44,936 nucleotides of DNA from Desulfuromonadaceae bacterium (GTDB taxonomy: Bacteria; Desulfobacterota; Desulfuromonadia; Geobacterales; Pseudopelobacteraceae), in contig JAQTRC010000018.1 of NCBI GenBank assembly GCA_028712665.1, positions 1 to 44,936 on the forward strand. Reading direction: 5' to 3'. The position numbers and the translations under genes are program-made. This document shows positions 19,701-27,703 of the stretch, in pieces; the stretch's first letter is position 1; each line of letters begins with the position of its first letter. The notes beneath the pieces were generated by a model, which saw only the letters and a program-made list of their open reading frames with translations, was not told the DNA's origin and did no database searches.

Positions 19701-20148
19701 TTACTGCCTCGTTTACCTTTTCCAGATCATGTTGATTCGGAGGAGTGTTGTTATTACTGACAGACAACAGCAGATTCCCATCCGGTCTGTAAAGATCGAT
19801 CCGCTTGTAACCGGCAATTTTTTGTAGATTGTTCATCCAGATTCTGAATTCTTCCAAAATCATCGAACTCGCTTTGCCGGAAAGATATTCTTTCAACCGT
19901 TGGGCAAGCATTTGGTCGTAATAGATTGACTTGGCGTCAACAAGACGCTCTTTTCGCCATTGGCTGATCTGTCCCGCTTTAAGTTCTGCAATGGCTGACA
20001 GTTTCCGCCGCGCTTCAACTTTGATTATCTCGCTGTGATGACGATAATAACCATATCCGGCCATTGAGATTATTCCGATTATAACAAGCAACATAAAGTC
20101 ATAACTGCGTTTTTTTGATTCAGAAGGGTTTCTTGCTATCCAGTTCAT
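16747..20148 (-). CDS. Large hybrid histidine kinase with HPt
   Basis: The 1133-residue protein has helices at about 17-34 and 303-328 bounding a periplasmic sensor region of some 265 residues, a PAS domain (about 365-485), HisKA with His529 in [12 protein letters not shown], HATPase_c (NAVKF, DTGIG, GGTGLGLSI), a receiver (LVLMDIQMPVMDGF) and an HPt (RHAHTIKASAGSMGA). A further C-terminal segment of about 90 residues, rich in charged helices, follows the HPt. The architecture resembles BarA-type phosphorelay kinases. The HD-GYP regulator gene overlaps its end. The ligand of the sensor is unknown. Confidence 0.92.
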   Translation of the reverse strand: MNWIARNPSESKKRSYDFMLLVIIGIISMAGYGYYRHHSEIIKVEARRKLSAIAELKAGQISQWRKERLVDAKSIYYDQMLAQRLKEYLSGKASSMILEEFRIWMNNLQKIAGYKRIDLYRPDGNLLLSVSNNNTPPNQHDLEKVNEAVSKRDVIFTDFLRDDTADAIHLNISVPIVHTGKNRSSPIAVLVLQIDPQIFLYPLIQTWPTTESKSTETLLVERSGNEVLFLNELRYHKKSALSFRIPITSVQAPEVRAALGQEGVFEGVDYRGAYVLAATKNIADTPWAIIVKKDLSEFLQPVLVIAWQVFFVGILLTLAAGIGLYLWWDRKREIYLRKEYEAELKFTTSLKEKTEECLSAREAVDTANYRLSLATKAGGVGIWDYDVVNNRLIWDDQMYRLYGITPDTFSGAYEAWTAGLHPDDLLRGDKEIQMALSGENEFDTEFRVVWPDGSIHNIRALGIVQRDTSGKPSNMIGTNWDITRSKQFEEKLLVFSDQMKNKNFELDSALKAAEQATKAKSEFLANMSHEIRTPLNAIIGFSALTLSTSLQPRQQDYIGKIHTSGELLLNIINDILDFSKIEAGHLVMERITFRLDIVIANVISMVQQNVLDKGLNLLIETSPEPAAYLIGDPHRLVQIIANLLNNAVKFTEYGEVSLETALLTQENERQQLKFTVRDTGIGISDEQIDKLFQPFTQVDGSITRRFGGTGLGLSISKQLVEMMGGKIWCESTPGQGSTFSFTAWFDIGQASDTELFKSDRDASGEDKTSSSIFSNTRVLLVEDNEINQQLAIELLKKTGAVVDVASNGEEAVTMITRDSSSYDLVLMDIQMPVMDGFEATRIIRLDRRFIHLPIIAMTAHAMHEEQQKIMQAGLDACITKPIDAHIMMRTMAAFLSAQYPDVPLSEMPEDSTGDKPEIPGIEGLDIESALNRLSGNRNLYLWLLNSFVDNESNAATVIEEALDAGDTEMAIRHAHTIKASAGSMGADKLEKLAQLVEKSIVQGEPLLSTKATLERFAVELERLTADLKRHLPPTQDNDDDTQHDEVNVEVVTPILKVLLGYIRGMNTRAERYLDDYQKELAGLPDKDVSKLKTHLKNFDFEAAHDALVALSARNGINLHLKTRRIITHENGIS

Positions 20149-20196
20149 GGTTACAGCCCCTCTATACTTTTCATACCAGTTATCTCATCCAGTTTG

Positions 20197-21822
20197 TTAC
20201 AGTTTAAATTGCCTCACCAACCGTTGCAACTCCTCGGCATTGCGATTCAACTGCGCCGCTGCCGTGGCTGATTCATGTGCGCCTCTCGATGTCTGCTGAA
20301 CTACCTCTGTGATCTGATGCATATTGCTGGATATCTCGCTTGTGGTGGCGGTCTGTTCTTCGGCAGCGGTAGCTATCTGGTTGACCTGCATGGCGACGTC
20401 ATTGACCTGTGCCAAAATGTCCTTTAGAGCTTCTCCCGATTTGGCCGCTTCAATCGTGCCGGCCTCCACCTGTTGCACCCCCTGTTCCATGGCGGTAACA
20501 GCCCCTTTCGTCTCTTTTTGGATCGCCTTGATCATCTCGCCGATTTCCTTGGTGGCGCGGGTAGTTCGTTCCGCCAGTGCGCGCACTTCATCGGCAACAA
20601 CAGCAAACCCGCGCCCCTGTTCGCCGGCGCGGGCGGCTTCGATGGCTGCATTCAGAGCCAGCAGGTTGGTCTGATCTGCGATATCTTCAATCGTGCCGAT
20701 GATAGCTCCGATCTGGTCGGAACGTGAGCCCAGGCTCTCAACTGTTCTGGCTGTCTCTTGCACTTTAGTTGCAATCTGCCCCATGACAGCCACGGTTCTT
20801 TCCACCACCGCAGCCCCGTTGCCGGCCGATTCCGAAGCACGTTGCGCCCCTTCAGAGGCCATCTGACAGTTCTGGGCGATATCGCCGGATGTAGCCGACA
20901 TCTCTTCTCCGGCAGTGGCAACGGTTGCCGACTGGGCGGCAACCTCTTCGGCGCCTGTAGCAATTTGTTCGGCTGTTGAATTAAGCTGGCAGGAGGCGGA
21001 CGCCACCTGAGTCGAAGTACGTGCAATCTGGCCGATAATGCCACGCAACTTCTCTATGAACTGGTTGAAGCTGCCGCAGATATCTCCCAACTCGTCCTTG
21101 CCGCTGTAGGTAAGAAGTTTGGTAAGATCTCCTTCACCCTGGGCGATGTCCTTTACCAGCAGTTCGATCTGGGTGAGGGGTCTCTTGATGGAGCTAATCA
21201 GCAGTGTGACCAGGATCAGTACGACTATGAAGGAGACTGCAACTATAGTTACAGAAAATGTTACCGCGCGGTTTGCGTCCGAATCCAGCTCTTTTTTTAT
21301 CTTCTCCATAGTCCTGTCGTTGGTCGCGGCGTAGTCAATAATCTCTTTTTCGGCCAAGTGCATGATTTCCTTGTACTCGCCGATGATCTTGTTTGCATCC
21401 TGAGCAGAGGTGATAGCGCCGCTTTTTATCTGTTCAACAACCTTATTAAAAGCGGCCTCATACCCATCCAACGCCTTGCTGATGGCCGACAACTGTTCCT
21501 TTTCCTTCGGTTCATCCTCAAGCTTGACCAGAGTCTCCAGTCGCTTTTTAGTCAACTCGCGGGCTTCAGCCCATTTTTTCCGGTACTCATCCACCTTGGC
21601 AAGGTCGGCCATATTGATGAAGGCATCCTTTTCATAACGACGCATTATATTGATGTTGACCCGCATCCGTTGCGCGTTCTCCACAACTTTCGCATCAACT
21701 CCTATGGCCTTGTTGCTCTTAGCTACGCTGTTTTTCAATTCATAAAGTCCCACTCCACCCAACAACAGGAGAAAGCAAAGGCAACCCCCAAATCCCAGTA
21801 TCAATCTTGTTCCGATTTTCAT
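20197..21822 (-). CDS. Methyl-accepting chemotaxis protein
   Basis: The 541-residue protein begins [15 protein letters not shown] with a first helix, a periplasmic four-helix bundle-type region (about 30-190), a second helix, a HAMP domain including [12 protein letters not shown], and a cytoplasmic signalling domain with the conserved hairpin tip [20 protein letters not shown]. It ends in [10 protein letters not shown] without a receptor-methyltransferase pentapeptide. The ATG at 21822 has AAGGAGA upstream. Its start resembles that of a relic at 27400-27489. No che genes are in view; with the surrounding kinases it suggests an environmental sensing cluster. Confidence 0.93.
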   Translation of the reverse strand: MKIGTRLILGFGGCLCFLLLLGGVGLYELKNSVAKSNKAIGVDAKVVENAQRMRVNINIMRRYEKDAFINMADLAKVDEYRKKWAEARELTKKRLETLVKLEDEPKEKEQLSAISKALDGYEAAFNKVVEQIKSGAITSAQDANKIIGEYKEIMHLAEKEIIDYAATNDRTMEKIKKELDSDANRAVTFSVTIVAVSFIVVLILVTLLISSIKRPLTQIELLVKDIAQGEGDLTKLLTYSGKDELGDICGSFNQFIEKLRGIIGQIARTSTQVASASCQLNSTAEQIATGAEEVAAQSATVATAGEEMSATSGDIAQNCQMASEGAQRASESAGNGAAVVERTVAVMGQIATKVQETARTVESLGSRSDQIGAIIGTIEDIADQTNLLALNAAIEAARAGEQGRGFAVVADEVRALAERTTRATKEIGEMIKAIQKETKGAVTAMEQGVQQVEAGTIEAAKSGEALKDILAQVNDVAMQVNQIATAAEEQTATTSEISSNMHQITEVVQQTSRGAHESATAAAQLNRNAEELQRLVRQFKL

Positions 21823-21859
21823 TCTCAGTCTCCTTTCGTCGCATATGCGTGACACTCTT

Positions 21860-21976
21860 TCAGTTAAACTGCCGAATGATGTCAGGGAGTGCCTGTTGCA
21901 TAATTTCCTGTATTGCCTTTTGGTAGAGTCTGGCTGTCAATTGATCGCGGTCTGTTACAGCTATATCTGAAACCAT
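21860..21976 (-). CDS. Possible 38-residue small ORF upstream of the chemoreceptor
   Basis: An ATG frame on the minus strand encodes 38 residues, beginning [13 protein letters not shown] and continuing [20 protein letters not shown], and ends 37 bases before the chemoreceptor start. The composition (charged, helix-forming, no rare-codon noise) looks protein-like, and a stop lies eight codons before the ATG. There is no good ribosome site. It could be a small partner protein, a leader peptide, or the decayed end of a larger gene. Confidence 0.3.
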   Translation of the reverse strand: MVSDIAVTDRDQLTARLYQKAIQEIMQQALPDIIRQFN

Positions 21977-22005
21977 GGAACGGTACTGATATTTCTAGAC
22001 GTAAA

Positions 22006-22032
22006 AGATCCCCCGGCTTGACCGGGGGATCT
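22006..22032 (-). terminator. Rho-independent terminator after the OmpA-like gene
   Basis: A perfect 11-bp stem (AGATCCCCCGG at 22006-22016 pairing with 22022-22032) with a 5-base loop is followed on the minus strand by TTTTAC. It starts 4 bases after the OmpA-like gene's stop, so it ends that transcript and separates it from the chemoreceptor. Confidence 0.85.
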
Positions 22033-22036
22033 CTCA

Positions 22037-22624
22037 TCACGGTATAACGACAAACTCATCACGACGGTTTTTCGCCATGGCTGTTTCATCACTTCCATGG
22101 GCTGCAGGTTTTTCTTTGCCGTAACTGATGACGGAAAGACGGCCCGGCTTGACACCCATGTTGATCAGGTATTGTTGCGCCGCTTTTGCGCGGCGCTCGC
22201 CAAGCGCCAGGTTGTACTCAGCAGAACCCCGCTCGTCACAGTTACCCTCGATACGGATTTTAGCCGTGGGTTCTTTTGACAATGCAGCAGAATTTTTGGC
22301 AAGTATGCTGCGTGAAGATTCAGACAGGTCGGCGGAATCGAAATCGAAGTAAATCTTTTCAAGAGCAGATTGCAGTTGCGCTGTGGATGATTTTTTTTGT
22401 GTCTGCAGCGCTGTGGCGGGTGGAGGCGTTACTTGCGTGGTTGAGTTTGAAGTTGTCTGCTTGGGTGAAGTTACGTTGGACTTTGGCGAACCGGCCTGCT
22501 TCGAAACCGGTGCAGGCAAAATCCCCTCGTCTTTTTTAACAACATCCTGCTTTGCACAACCGGCAGTCATGAATGCGGCGATAAGGAACACAAAAACGGC
22601 ATAAAACGATATGCGCTTAAACAT
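22037..22624 (-). CDS. OmpA/Pal-like peptidoglycan-binding lipoprotein
   Basis: The 195-residue protein has a lipoprotein signal with lipobox MTAGC (Cys23), a low-complexity Ser/Thr/Pro/Gln linker (about residues 30-80) and a C-terminal OmpA domain: IYFDFDSADLS, GNCDERGSAEYNLALGERRA, and a final AKNRRDEFVVIP. The NCDERG and NxRRDEF motifs bind the diaminopimelate of peptidoglycan. It is Pal-sized but stands alone, without tolB or ybgF beside it, and the linker is long; it may be an accessory Pal paralogue. It has its own terminator downstream and a hairpin upstream. Confidence 0.9.
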   Translation of the reverse strand: MFKRISFYAVFVFLIAAFMTAGCAKQDVVKKDEGILPAPVSKQAGSPKSNVTSPKQTTSNSTTQVTPPPATALQTQKKSSTAQLQSALEKIYFDFDSADLSESSRSILAKNSAALSKEPTAKIRIEGNCDERGSAEYNLALGERRAKAAQQYLINMGVKPGRLSVISYGKEKPAAHGSDETAMAKNRRDEFVVIP

Positions 22625-22661
22625 GAGAGATACTCCTTTATTATTTTAGATTTTAAAATAC

Positions 22662-22679
22662 AGACGCACTGCTGCGTCT
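22662..22679 (-). terminator. Hairpin after the first proline-rich gene
   Basis: AGACGCA (22662-22668) pairs perfectly with TGCGTCT (22673-22679) around a 4-base loop; on the minus strand it is followed by GTATTTTAAAA. It lies between the stop of the proline-rich protein gene and the OmpA-like gene and may terminate the former. The T-run is short. Confidence 0.45.
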
Positions 22680-22719
22680 TATTCGGAGACAAGGAAAATA
22701 CCGAAATATAGATTGTTAC

Positions 22720-23058
22720 TTATGCGAGAGTTGGCAATACCGGGGGAGCTCTTGGAGGAAAAGGAGTTAGCGATAAAAGTGGTACTGGCAAATAAGTTGG
22801 GCGTGTTTCAGGGGAATAGTCTTCCGTGGCAAGAACCACCTGGATTGGCCGACTTATTATACAAGGTTCCACATCTACCTTTACAATTGATTGCAGAGCA
22901 GTATGGGCCGGAGTTTTATCCAAAACCGCGCGGCGCATCGGCTTGGGCTTATGTGGACGTGAAAAATCGGGAACCCTCATTCCCATAAATACGAGAAACA
23001 ATGGGATCATGAGGGTCACAAAGCGAATGTATCGGATATTTTTTGTAAACATAGTCAT
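22720..23058 (-). CDS. Proline-rich membrane-anchored protein, paralogue A
   Basis: The 112-residue protein has a short basic N-terminus, one helix (FVTLMIPLFLVFMG, about residues 13-27), then PDFSRPHKPKPMRRAVL, a variable middle, a SPETRPTYLP segment and a proline-rich end FPPRAPPVLPTL. No family was recognised. A clear paralogue (B) lies at 27704-28042 with the same order of motifs; the spacing between the helix and the motifs is nearly identical. The tail probably lies in the periplasm if the basic N-terminus is cytoplasmic. A small palindrome (GCGAATGTGTTCGC, 23094-23107) lies upstream. Confidence 0.65.
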   Translation of the reverse strand: MTMFTKNIRYIRFVTLMIPLFLVFMGMRVPDFSRPHKPKPMRRAVLDKTPAHTALQSIVKVDVEPCIISRPIQVVLATEDYSPETRPTYLPVPLLSLTPFPPRAPPVLPTLA

Positions 23059-23213
23059 TTTTGAATATTATCAAATTATTATTTTAAACACAAGCGAATG
23101 TGTTCGCATTCTGTGAAGGATGGGAACACATATCAGTTTAAGCCTATTTCAGAAATTTAAGCTTATCTTCCAACAATTTGACGGTCAGAGGATCAAAGCC
23201 ATCATTTCCTCAA

Positions 23214-25199
23214 CTACCTTGGGCGACAGTTCTCCAAGCTTCTTGGTAACGCATACCCCATCATCTTCACTATCACATTCTGCAACTCATCCGGTTTGTA
23301 GGGCTTAGGCACAAACCCGGCGTACTGATCATTATTGATGACGTGTGCTACTGACTCCAGCTCATAGCCGCTACAGATAAGGATCGGTATGTTCGTATCG
23401 GTTTTGCGCAATTCATGATAGGTATCTATCCCACCCATTAGCGGCATCAGCAGATCCAGCATGACCACATCAATCTCTCTGCCGCGCTCGAAGAAGATTT
23501 CAAGAGCTTCACGACCATCCTGAGCTGTCAAGGCTCTGAAACCCATTGAATTCAGCAGCGCAGCCCCTACATTGCGCAACGCTTGCTCGTCATCCACCAG
23601 TAAAATAGTACCGCCTGACTTTTTGAATGGAATCAATGTTGCGGGAGCGGTTACAAAACCATCGAATGTCTCCGATAGAGGGAAAAGTACCTTGAAGGTT
23701 GTACCGACACCTGGCGAAGTGGTCAGGAGCAACAACCCTTCATGTGATTTGATAATGCCCTGTATGGCCGACATACCCAAGCCGCGCCCCGTAAATTTGG
23801 TGGAGTAGAATGGTTCAAATATTCGCTTTTGGGTTTCCTCGTCCATACCGATGCCGGTATCGGTCACCTCCAGACAGGCGTATCTGCCAACCTTGATGAA
23901 CGTGCCAAAAGTGTCAACTTCTGCTTGGTCTGCCTTAAAAGCAGCTTCGGTGAGTAAAATTTTGATAGTGCCGTTAGCATCGCCAATCGCCTCAGCGGCG
24001 TTGATTATAAGGTTCATAATGATCTGCTGAATCTGACCGGAATCACCCTTGATTTGCGGGACGTCTTGTTTCAAGTCGAGCGTGATGGAAATATTCTTCT
24101 TTATAGCTGCATGCAGCATTTTGGCGACTTCATCTACCAGCGACAATAGATTGACCCGCGTTTGAACCAACGGACTTTTACCGGCATACGTCAACATCTG
24201 CCGGCAGAGGTCGGCGGCGCGATTACTGGCGGATTCAACCTTCTGAAAGGCTGCTTTATATTCATGTTCCGTTATCAAATCCTCCCGGGCCATATAGCAG
24301 TGACCAAGGATGACCGTCAGAATGTTGTTAAAGTCATGGGCGATGCCACCGGCCATTACACCAAGGCTCTCAAGTTTCTGTGCATGATGGAACTGCTGCT
24401 CAAGGTGAAGGCGCTGATCTTCAGCTCGTTTGCGCTCGGTTATGTCACGATGGAAGCATTGGATGAAGGATTCATCGCCGAAAGTGATCAGACTGGCTGA
24501 CACTTCGAGCGGGAAAATGCGACCGTCCTTGTGGTAATGCTCCACCTCGAAGGCCAATGTTTCACCGGCCAAAAGCCTCCGTATCCTCTCAGGCGCACAG
24601 TGTGAGGTTTCAGGAGTATCCAGATCTTGTAGATTCATCCGCTGCATTTCAAGTGGGCTGTAACCATGCATCCGGGCAAATGCTTCATTAACCTCGATCA
24701 GTATGCAATCGGTGGACATTATAAAAATTCCGTCACCAGCCCGGGTAAAGAGCGCCCGGTACCGTTTTTCAGCCTTCGCCAATGCATCATCAGCATGCCT
24801 GCGTGCCAGAATCAGGGACCAGGTTCTCAAAGCAAACGACACGGTACGCGGTAACGCTTCAAAGGCTTCAGGAGATTTTACAATGTAATCCTGAGCGCCG
24901 ATTTTCATCGCCTCAACAGCTACTTGTTCACTGCCGTGAGAAGTCATTATGATAACCGGCCATTCAGCAGCGGCCATCACAACTAATTCACTGCCATCTC
25001 CATCAGGTAATCGATAGTCAGTCAGAATGAGGCTGGGAGAATAACGTCCTATAGCCATCCTGGCATCGCGAATGGTGCCGACAATCTCCAGTCGATACGC
25101 TGCCGGTGCTTCTTCAAAAGAGCGTTGAATCAGTTCCGCGTGATTGGCGTCGTCTTCAACCACTAATATGAGTGGTGCGGTGAGGATATCTGTCAGCAT
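23214..25199 (-). CDS. Hybrid kinase: receiver, PAS, HisKA, HATPase, receiver
   Basis: The 661-residue soluble protein starts with a receiver (Asp61 in LILTDYRLPDGDG), followed by PAS (about 140-262, ending DITERKR), HisKA in GGIAHDFNNILTV, HATPase_c (NAAEAIG, DTGIGM, GLGMSAIQG) and a C-terminal receiver with VVMLDLLMPLMGGID. There is no membrane helix, so the input must come by phosphotransfer to the first receiver or through PAS. It lies 34 bases downstream of the Rcp1-like regulator gene, probably in one transcript with the haem-sensor kinase. Confidence 0.92.
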   Translation of the reverse strand: MLTDILTAPLILVVEDDANHAELIQRSFEEAPAAYRLEIVGTIRDARMAIGRYSPSLILTDYRLPDGDGSELVVMAAAEWPVIIMTSHGSEQVAVEAMKIGAQDYIVKSPEAFEALPRTVSFALRTWSLILARRHADDALAKAEKRYRALFTRAGDGIFIMSTDCILIEVNEAFARMHGYSPLEMQRMNLQDLDTPETSHCAPERIRRLLAGETLAFEVEHYHKDGRIFPLEVSASLITFGDESFIQCFHRDITERKRAEDQRLHLEQQFHHAQKLESLGVMAGGIAHDFNNILTVILGHCYMAREDLITEHEYKAAFQKVESASNRAADLCRQMLTYAGKSPLVQTRVNLLSLVDEVAKMLHAAIKKNISITLDLKQDVPQIKGDSGQIQQIIMNLIINAAEAIGDANGTIKILLTEAAFKADQAEVDTFGTFIKVGRYACLEVTDTGIGMDEETQKRIFEPFYSTKFTGRGLGMSAIQGIIKSHEGLLLLTTSPGVGTTFKVLFPLSETFDGFVTAPATLIPFKKSGGTILLVDDEQALRNVGAALLNSMGFRALTAQDGREALEIFFERGREIDVVMLDLLMPLMGGIDTYHELRKTDTNIPILICSGYELESVAHVINNDQYAGFVPKPYKPDELQNVIVKMMGYALPRSLENCRPR

Positions 25200-25233
25200 G
25201 GATATTAGTCCTTGTCCAAATCAAAGGCATTTT

Positions 25234-25674
25234 TCACCAAGGTTTCTTGTTCCAAGCCAACCAATAGAACCCCAGATCCTTCAGAAGTTTGCTGAATTCA
25301 TCAAAATTCACCGGCTTGGTCACATAGCTGTTGGCGTGAAATTCATGGGACATTGCCAGATCTCGCTCAGCATCGGAAGTTGTCAGAATGATTACCGGCA
25401 AAGCTCGCAAATACGCGTCACTTTTTACCTGTTTGAGCACTTCCAGGCCATCTACCTTGGGTAGTCGCAGGTCAAGCAGCATCAGGTGCGGCATTGGGAA
25501 CTGCTTGCGATCGGCATACGCGCCACGCCCGTGCAGATAATCCAGCGCCGCTTCGCCGTCCTCAACAAGATTGATGGTATTAGCCACCTGAAAATCTTCC
25601 ATATTGCGCATTACCAGTTCAGCGTGATCGGGATTATCCTCCACCAGTAAAATTGTTAACGGTTCGCCGTTCAT
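25234..25674 (-). CDS. Rcp1-like single-domain response regulator
   Basis: The 146-residue protein is one receiver domain: VEDNPDHAELVMRNM at the front, phosphoacceptor Asp68 in LMLLDLRLPKVDG, TTSDAERD, and VTKPVNFDEF. The long insertion DYLHGRGAYADRKQFP before the phosphoacceptor is characteristic of the Rcp1 subgroup that partners phytochrome- or PAS-type kinases without a DNA-binding output. The ATG at 25674 has AGGAGGG upstream. It sits between a haem-sensor kinase (55 bases upstream) and a hybrid kinase that begins with a receiver, so it may shuttle phosphate between them. Confidence 0.9.
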   Translation of the reverse strand: MNGEPLTILLVEDNPDHAELVMRNMEDFQVANTINLVEDGEAALDYLHGRGAYADRKQFPMPHLMLLDLRLPKVDGLEVLKQVKSDAYLRALPVIILTTSDAERDLAMSHEFHANSYVTKPVNFDEFSKLLKDLGFYWLAWNKKPW

Positions 25675-25729
25675 TGAGATCCCTCCTTTTCTATCAAATG
25701 TATATCCGTGACTGTTATATTTTCTTCCA

Positions 25730-27232
25730 TTATTTTTGTCCCACCGTAAAACAGAACCTGCTCCCCTTATCCACACCTTCAGATTCTACCCAGACCTTCC
25801 CACCGTGAACCTCAATGATCCGCTTGACAAGTGCCAAACCGATGCCTGTACCATCTCTTTTTGTATCCAACTTATTGAACAATCCGAAGATGACGTGGTG
25901 GTATTTTTCATCAATGCCGATGCCGTTATCCTCCACAAAGAAAACTTGTGTATCCTCATCCAACCTCACACCGAAATGTATCTGCGGATCAAACTGATCA
26001 CCCCGGTAACGGATCGCATTTTCAACCAGATTCTGCACCACCTCTACCATACGTTGCCGGTCGCAGATTACAGTAGGCAGGTCGGACTGAACAGTGACAT
26101 TGATGGCATTGTTTTTTAACGGCCCGGATAATTGCGCCAGTACATCATGTACCAGCTGGTTCATATCGACTGATTCAGGTGAATGGATAATTCGGCCAAT
26201 TGTTGAAAGTTCCAGCAGGTCGCGCAAAAGGTCATCCATTTTGTCCGCAGCATCACTGACGCGTTTCAGATCACCAGACATCCTTCCATAGTTTCCATTT
26301 GCCAGATCCTTTTCCAGAGAGCCGGTAAACCCCTTTATAGTGATGATCGGACTTTTAAGATCATGGGAAACGGTGTACGTAAAGCGCTCCAGTTCAGCGT
26401 TTTTGATTTCAAGGTCAGCTTCGCGTTTTTTGCGTTCGTCCACTTCCTTTTCAAGAGTGGCTGTTTTTGCCTTAACAAGTGATTTCAACCGGGTATTGAA
26501 GAAGAACAGCAGCAGCAACGCAGCAAGTCCAACCGAAACGGAACAGGTCAGGATGAAAGCGGTCGATATCTCCTGGCTGATAGGCATTCGAATGGATTCA
26601 ATTGCCCTGAAAACACCGGCCTTCTCATTGAAACCTCCTTCTCCGGGGTAGAGCGCCTGAAGCCCCGAGGGTGCGTCTTCTCTTTTTCCATGACATTTGA
26701 GGCAACCTTTGTTTGTCTCGATAAAGGGAATAGCGTAATAGAGATACTTTTGGCCGTCTATGGTAACGATGCTCCGGTACTCTTTAACCTTTCGATCCTC
26801 ATTGAACATCCGGATCAGTGAAGCTTCTGATTCGTCGGCCTTATTAACCGGGTTGCGCGGGTTGCTTGAGGCCATCTTGTAGTAAATTTCCGGGAGGCCG
26901 GCTTTTATGCGTTCTTTGTTGTACAAGCCGTGGTCAACTCGGACTATAAAGGAGGATGAAAATATTTCCGGGGAATAATAGTTTGCTGCGATGTCGCCTT
27001 GATCTCTGGCCTTGTAAAATTCGGGGTGCATGACCTTCTGGATGTATTGGTGAAGGCCACGGTGAGAAAGCAGCACATTATGAATTTTCTCCTCAGCGTC
27101 TTTTATGAAAAAAGCGGATATGGCATAATTGAGTACCACCGCCACGATAACCATGGACACAAGCAGTAACGCTGCCTGCCTGATAAAATGCCGACCTGTT
27201 TCACCAAAGGGCATTTTAAATTGAAGGTTCAT
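25730..27232 (-). CDS. Histidine kinase with c-type haem sensor (DUF3365-like)
   Basis: The 500-residue protein has a first helix (about 18-40), a periplasmic domain of about 180 residues that carries a CLKCH haem c motif (Cys177, Cys180, His181) and the LPEIYYKMASSNPRNPVNKA segment typical of Tll0287/DUF3365 domains, a second helix (about 223-246), a coiled linker, HisKA with His290 in YTVSHDLKSP and HATPase_c (NAIRY, DNGIG, GTGIGLALV). A covalently bound haem makes it a likely redox or diatomic-gas sensor; haem attachment would need the cytochrome c maturation system, not seen here. It heads the kinase-regulator-kinase cluster. Confidence 0.9.
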   Translation of the reverse strand: MNLQFKMPFGETGRHFIRQAALLLVSMVIVAVVLNYAISAFFIKDAEEKIHNVLLSHRGLHQYIQKVMHPEFYKARDQGDIAANYYSPEIFSSSFIVRVDHGLYNKERIKAGLPEIYYKMASSNPRNPVNKADESEASLIRMFNEDRKVKEYRSIVTIDGQKYLYYAIPFIETNKGCLKCHGKREDAPSGLQALYPGEGGFNEKAGVFRAIESIRMPISQEISTAFILTCSVSVGLAALLLLFFFNTRLKSLVKAKTATLEKEVDERKKREADLEIKNAELERFTYTVSHDLKSPIITIKGFTGSLEKDLANGNYGRMSGDLKRVSDAADKMDDLLRDLLELSTIGRIIHSPESVDMNQLVHDVLAQLSGPLKNNAINVTVQSDLPTVICDRQRMVEVVQNLVENAIRYRGDQFDPQIHFGVRLDEDTQVFFVEDNGIGIDEKYHHVIFGLFNKLDTKRDGTGIGLALVKRIIEVHGGKVWVESEGVDKGSRFCFTVGQK

Positions 27233-27245
27233 ACATCATTCCCTG

Positions 27246-27399
27246 TCAGACGTGCGCCGGTAGCGTAAAACAGAACTTGCTTCCTTTGCCCGCACCTTCC
27301 GATTCCACCCATACCCGTCCATCATGCAGCTCAATAATCCGCTTGACCAGCGCCAGACCGACACCGGTGCCTTCGCTTTTGACATGGTTGAATACGTCG
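27246..27399 (-). pseudogene. Orphan tail of a histidine kinase
   Basis: The frame encodes [20 protein letters not shown] and then [19 protein letters not shown], ending at a TGA at 27246-27248. This is the last 50 residues or so of a kinase ATPase domain and is closely similar to the end of the haem-sensor kinase encoded at 25730. Upstream it runs, out of frame, into a chemoreceptor start. No kinase core is present. Confidence 0.85.
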
Positions 27400-27489
27400 G
27401 TTATAAACACCGCTGATTACAATCATGAACTGCAGCATAACCGAAAATCCGAGGGCCAACCTTGTACCAATTTTGAGGTTTGAAAACAT
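27400..27489 (-). pseudogene. Orphan start of a chemoreceptor gene
   Basis: From an ATG at 27489 the minus strand reads MFSNLKIGTRLALGFSVML and about 11 further hydrophobic residues, the typical first helix of a methyl-accepting protein, similar to the start of the receptor at 21822. At about 27400 it joins the kinase tail in a different frame. The pair looks like the two ends of a deletion that removed most of a chemoreceptor and most of a kinase. Confidence 0.75.
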
Positions 27490-27703
27490 TTTCGTTTCTC
27501 ATTTTAAAAGTCGCACTTGATTTATGCTAAAATTATATTTTTGACCATTAAATATTATTAGCAATGTCTAGATTCGACAGCGGGACGGTTCCATTTATGT
27601 TTGAATCACTCATATACCCGCCTAACAATTAGTACAGTAAGGAAGTTGCCACTATATCCATACAGCTTAAATGACGTGGTTTTATAAACCGCTACCGAAA
27701 TGA
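27490..27703. other. Non-coding interval, nothing recognised
   Basis: This AT-rich stretch between the relic start and the second proline-rich gene has no open frame, hairpin or repeat that I could support. Confidence 0.5.
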
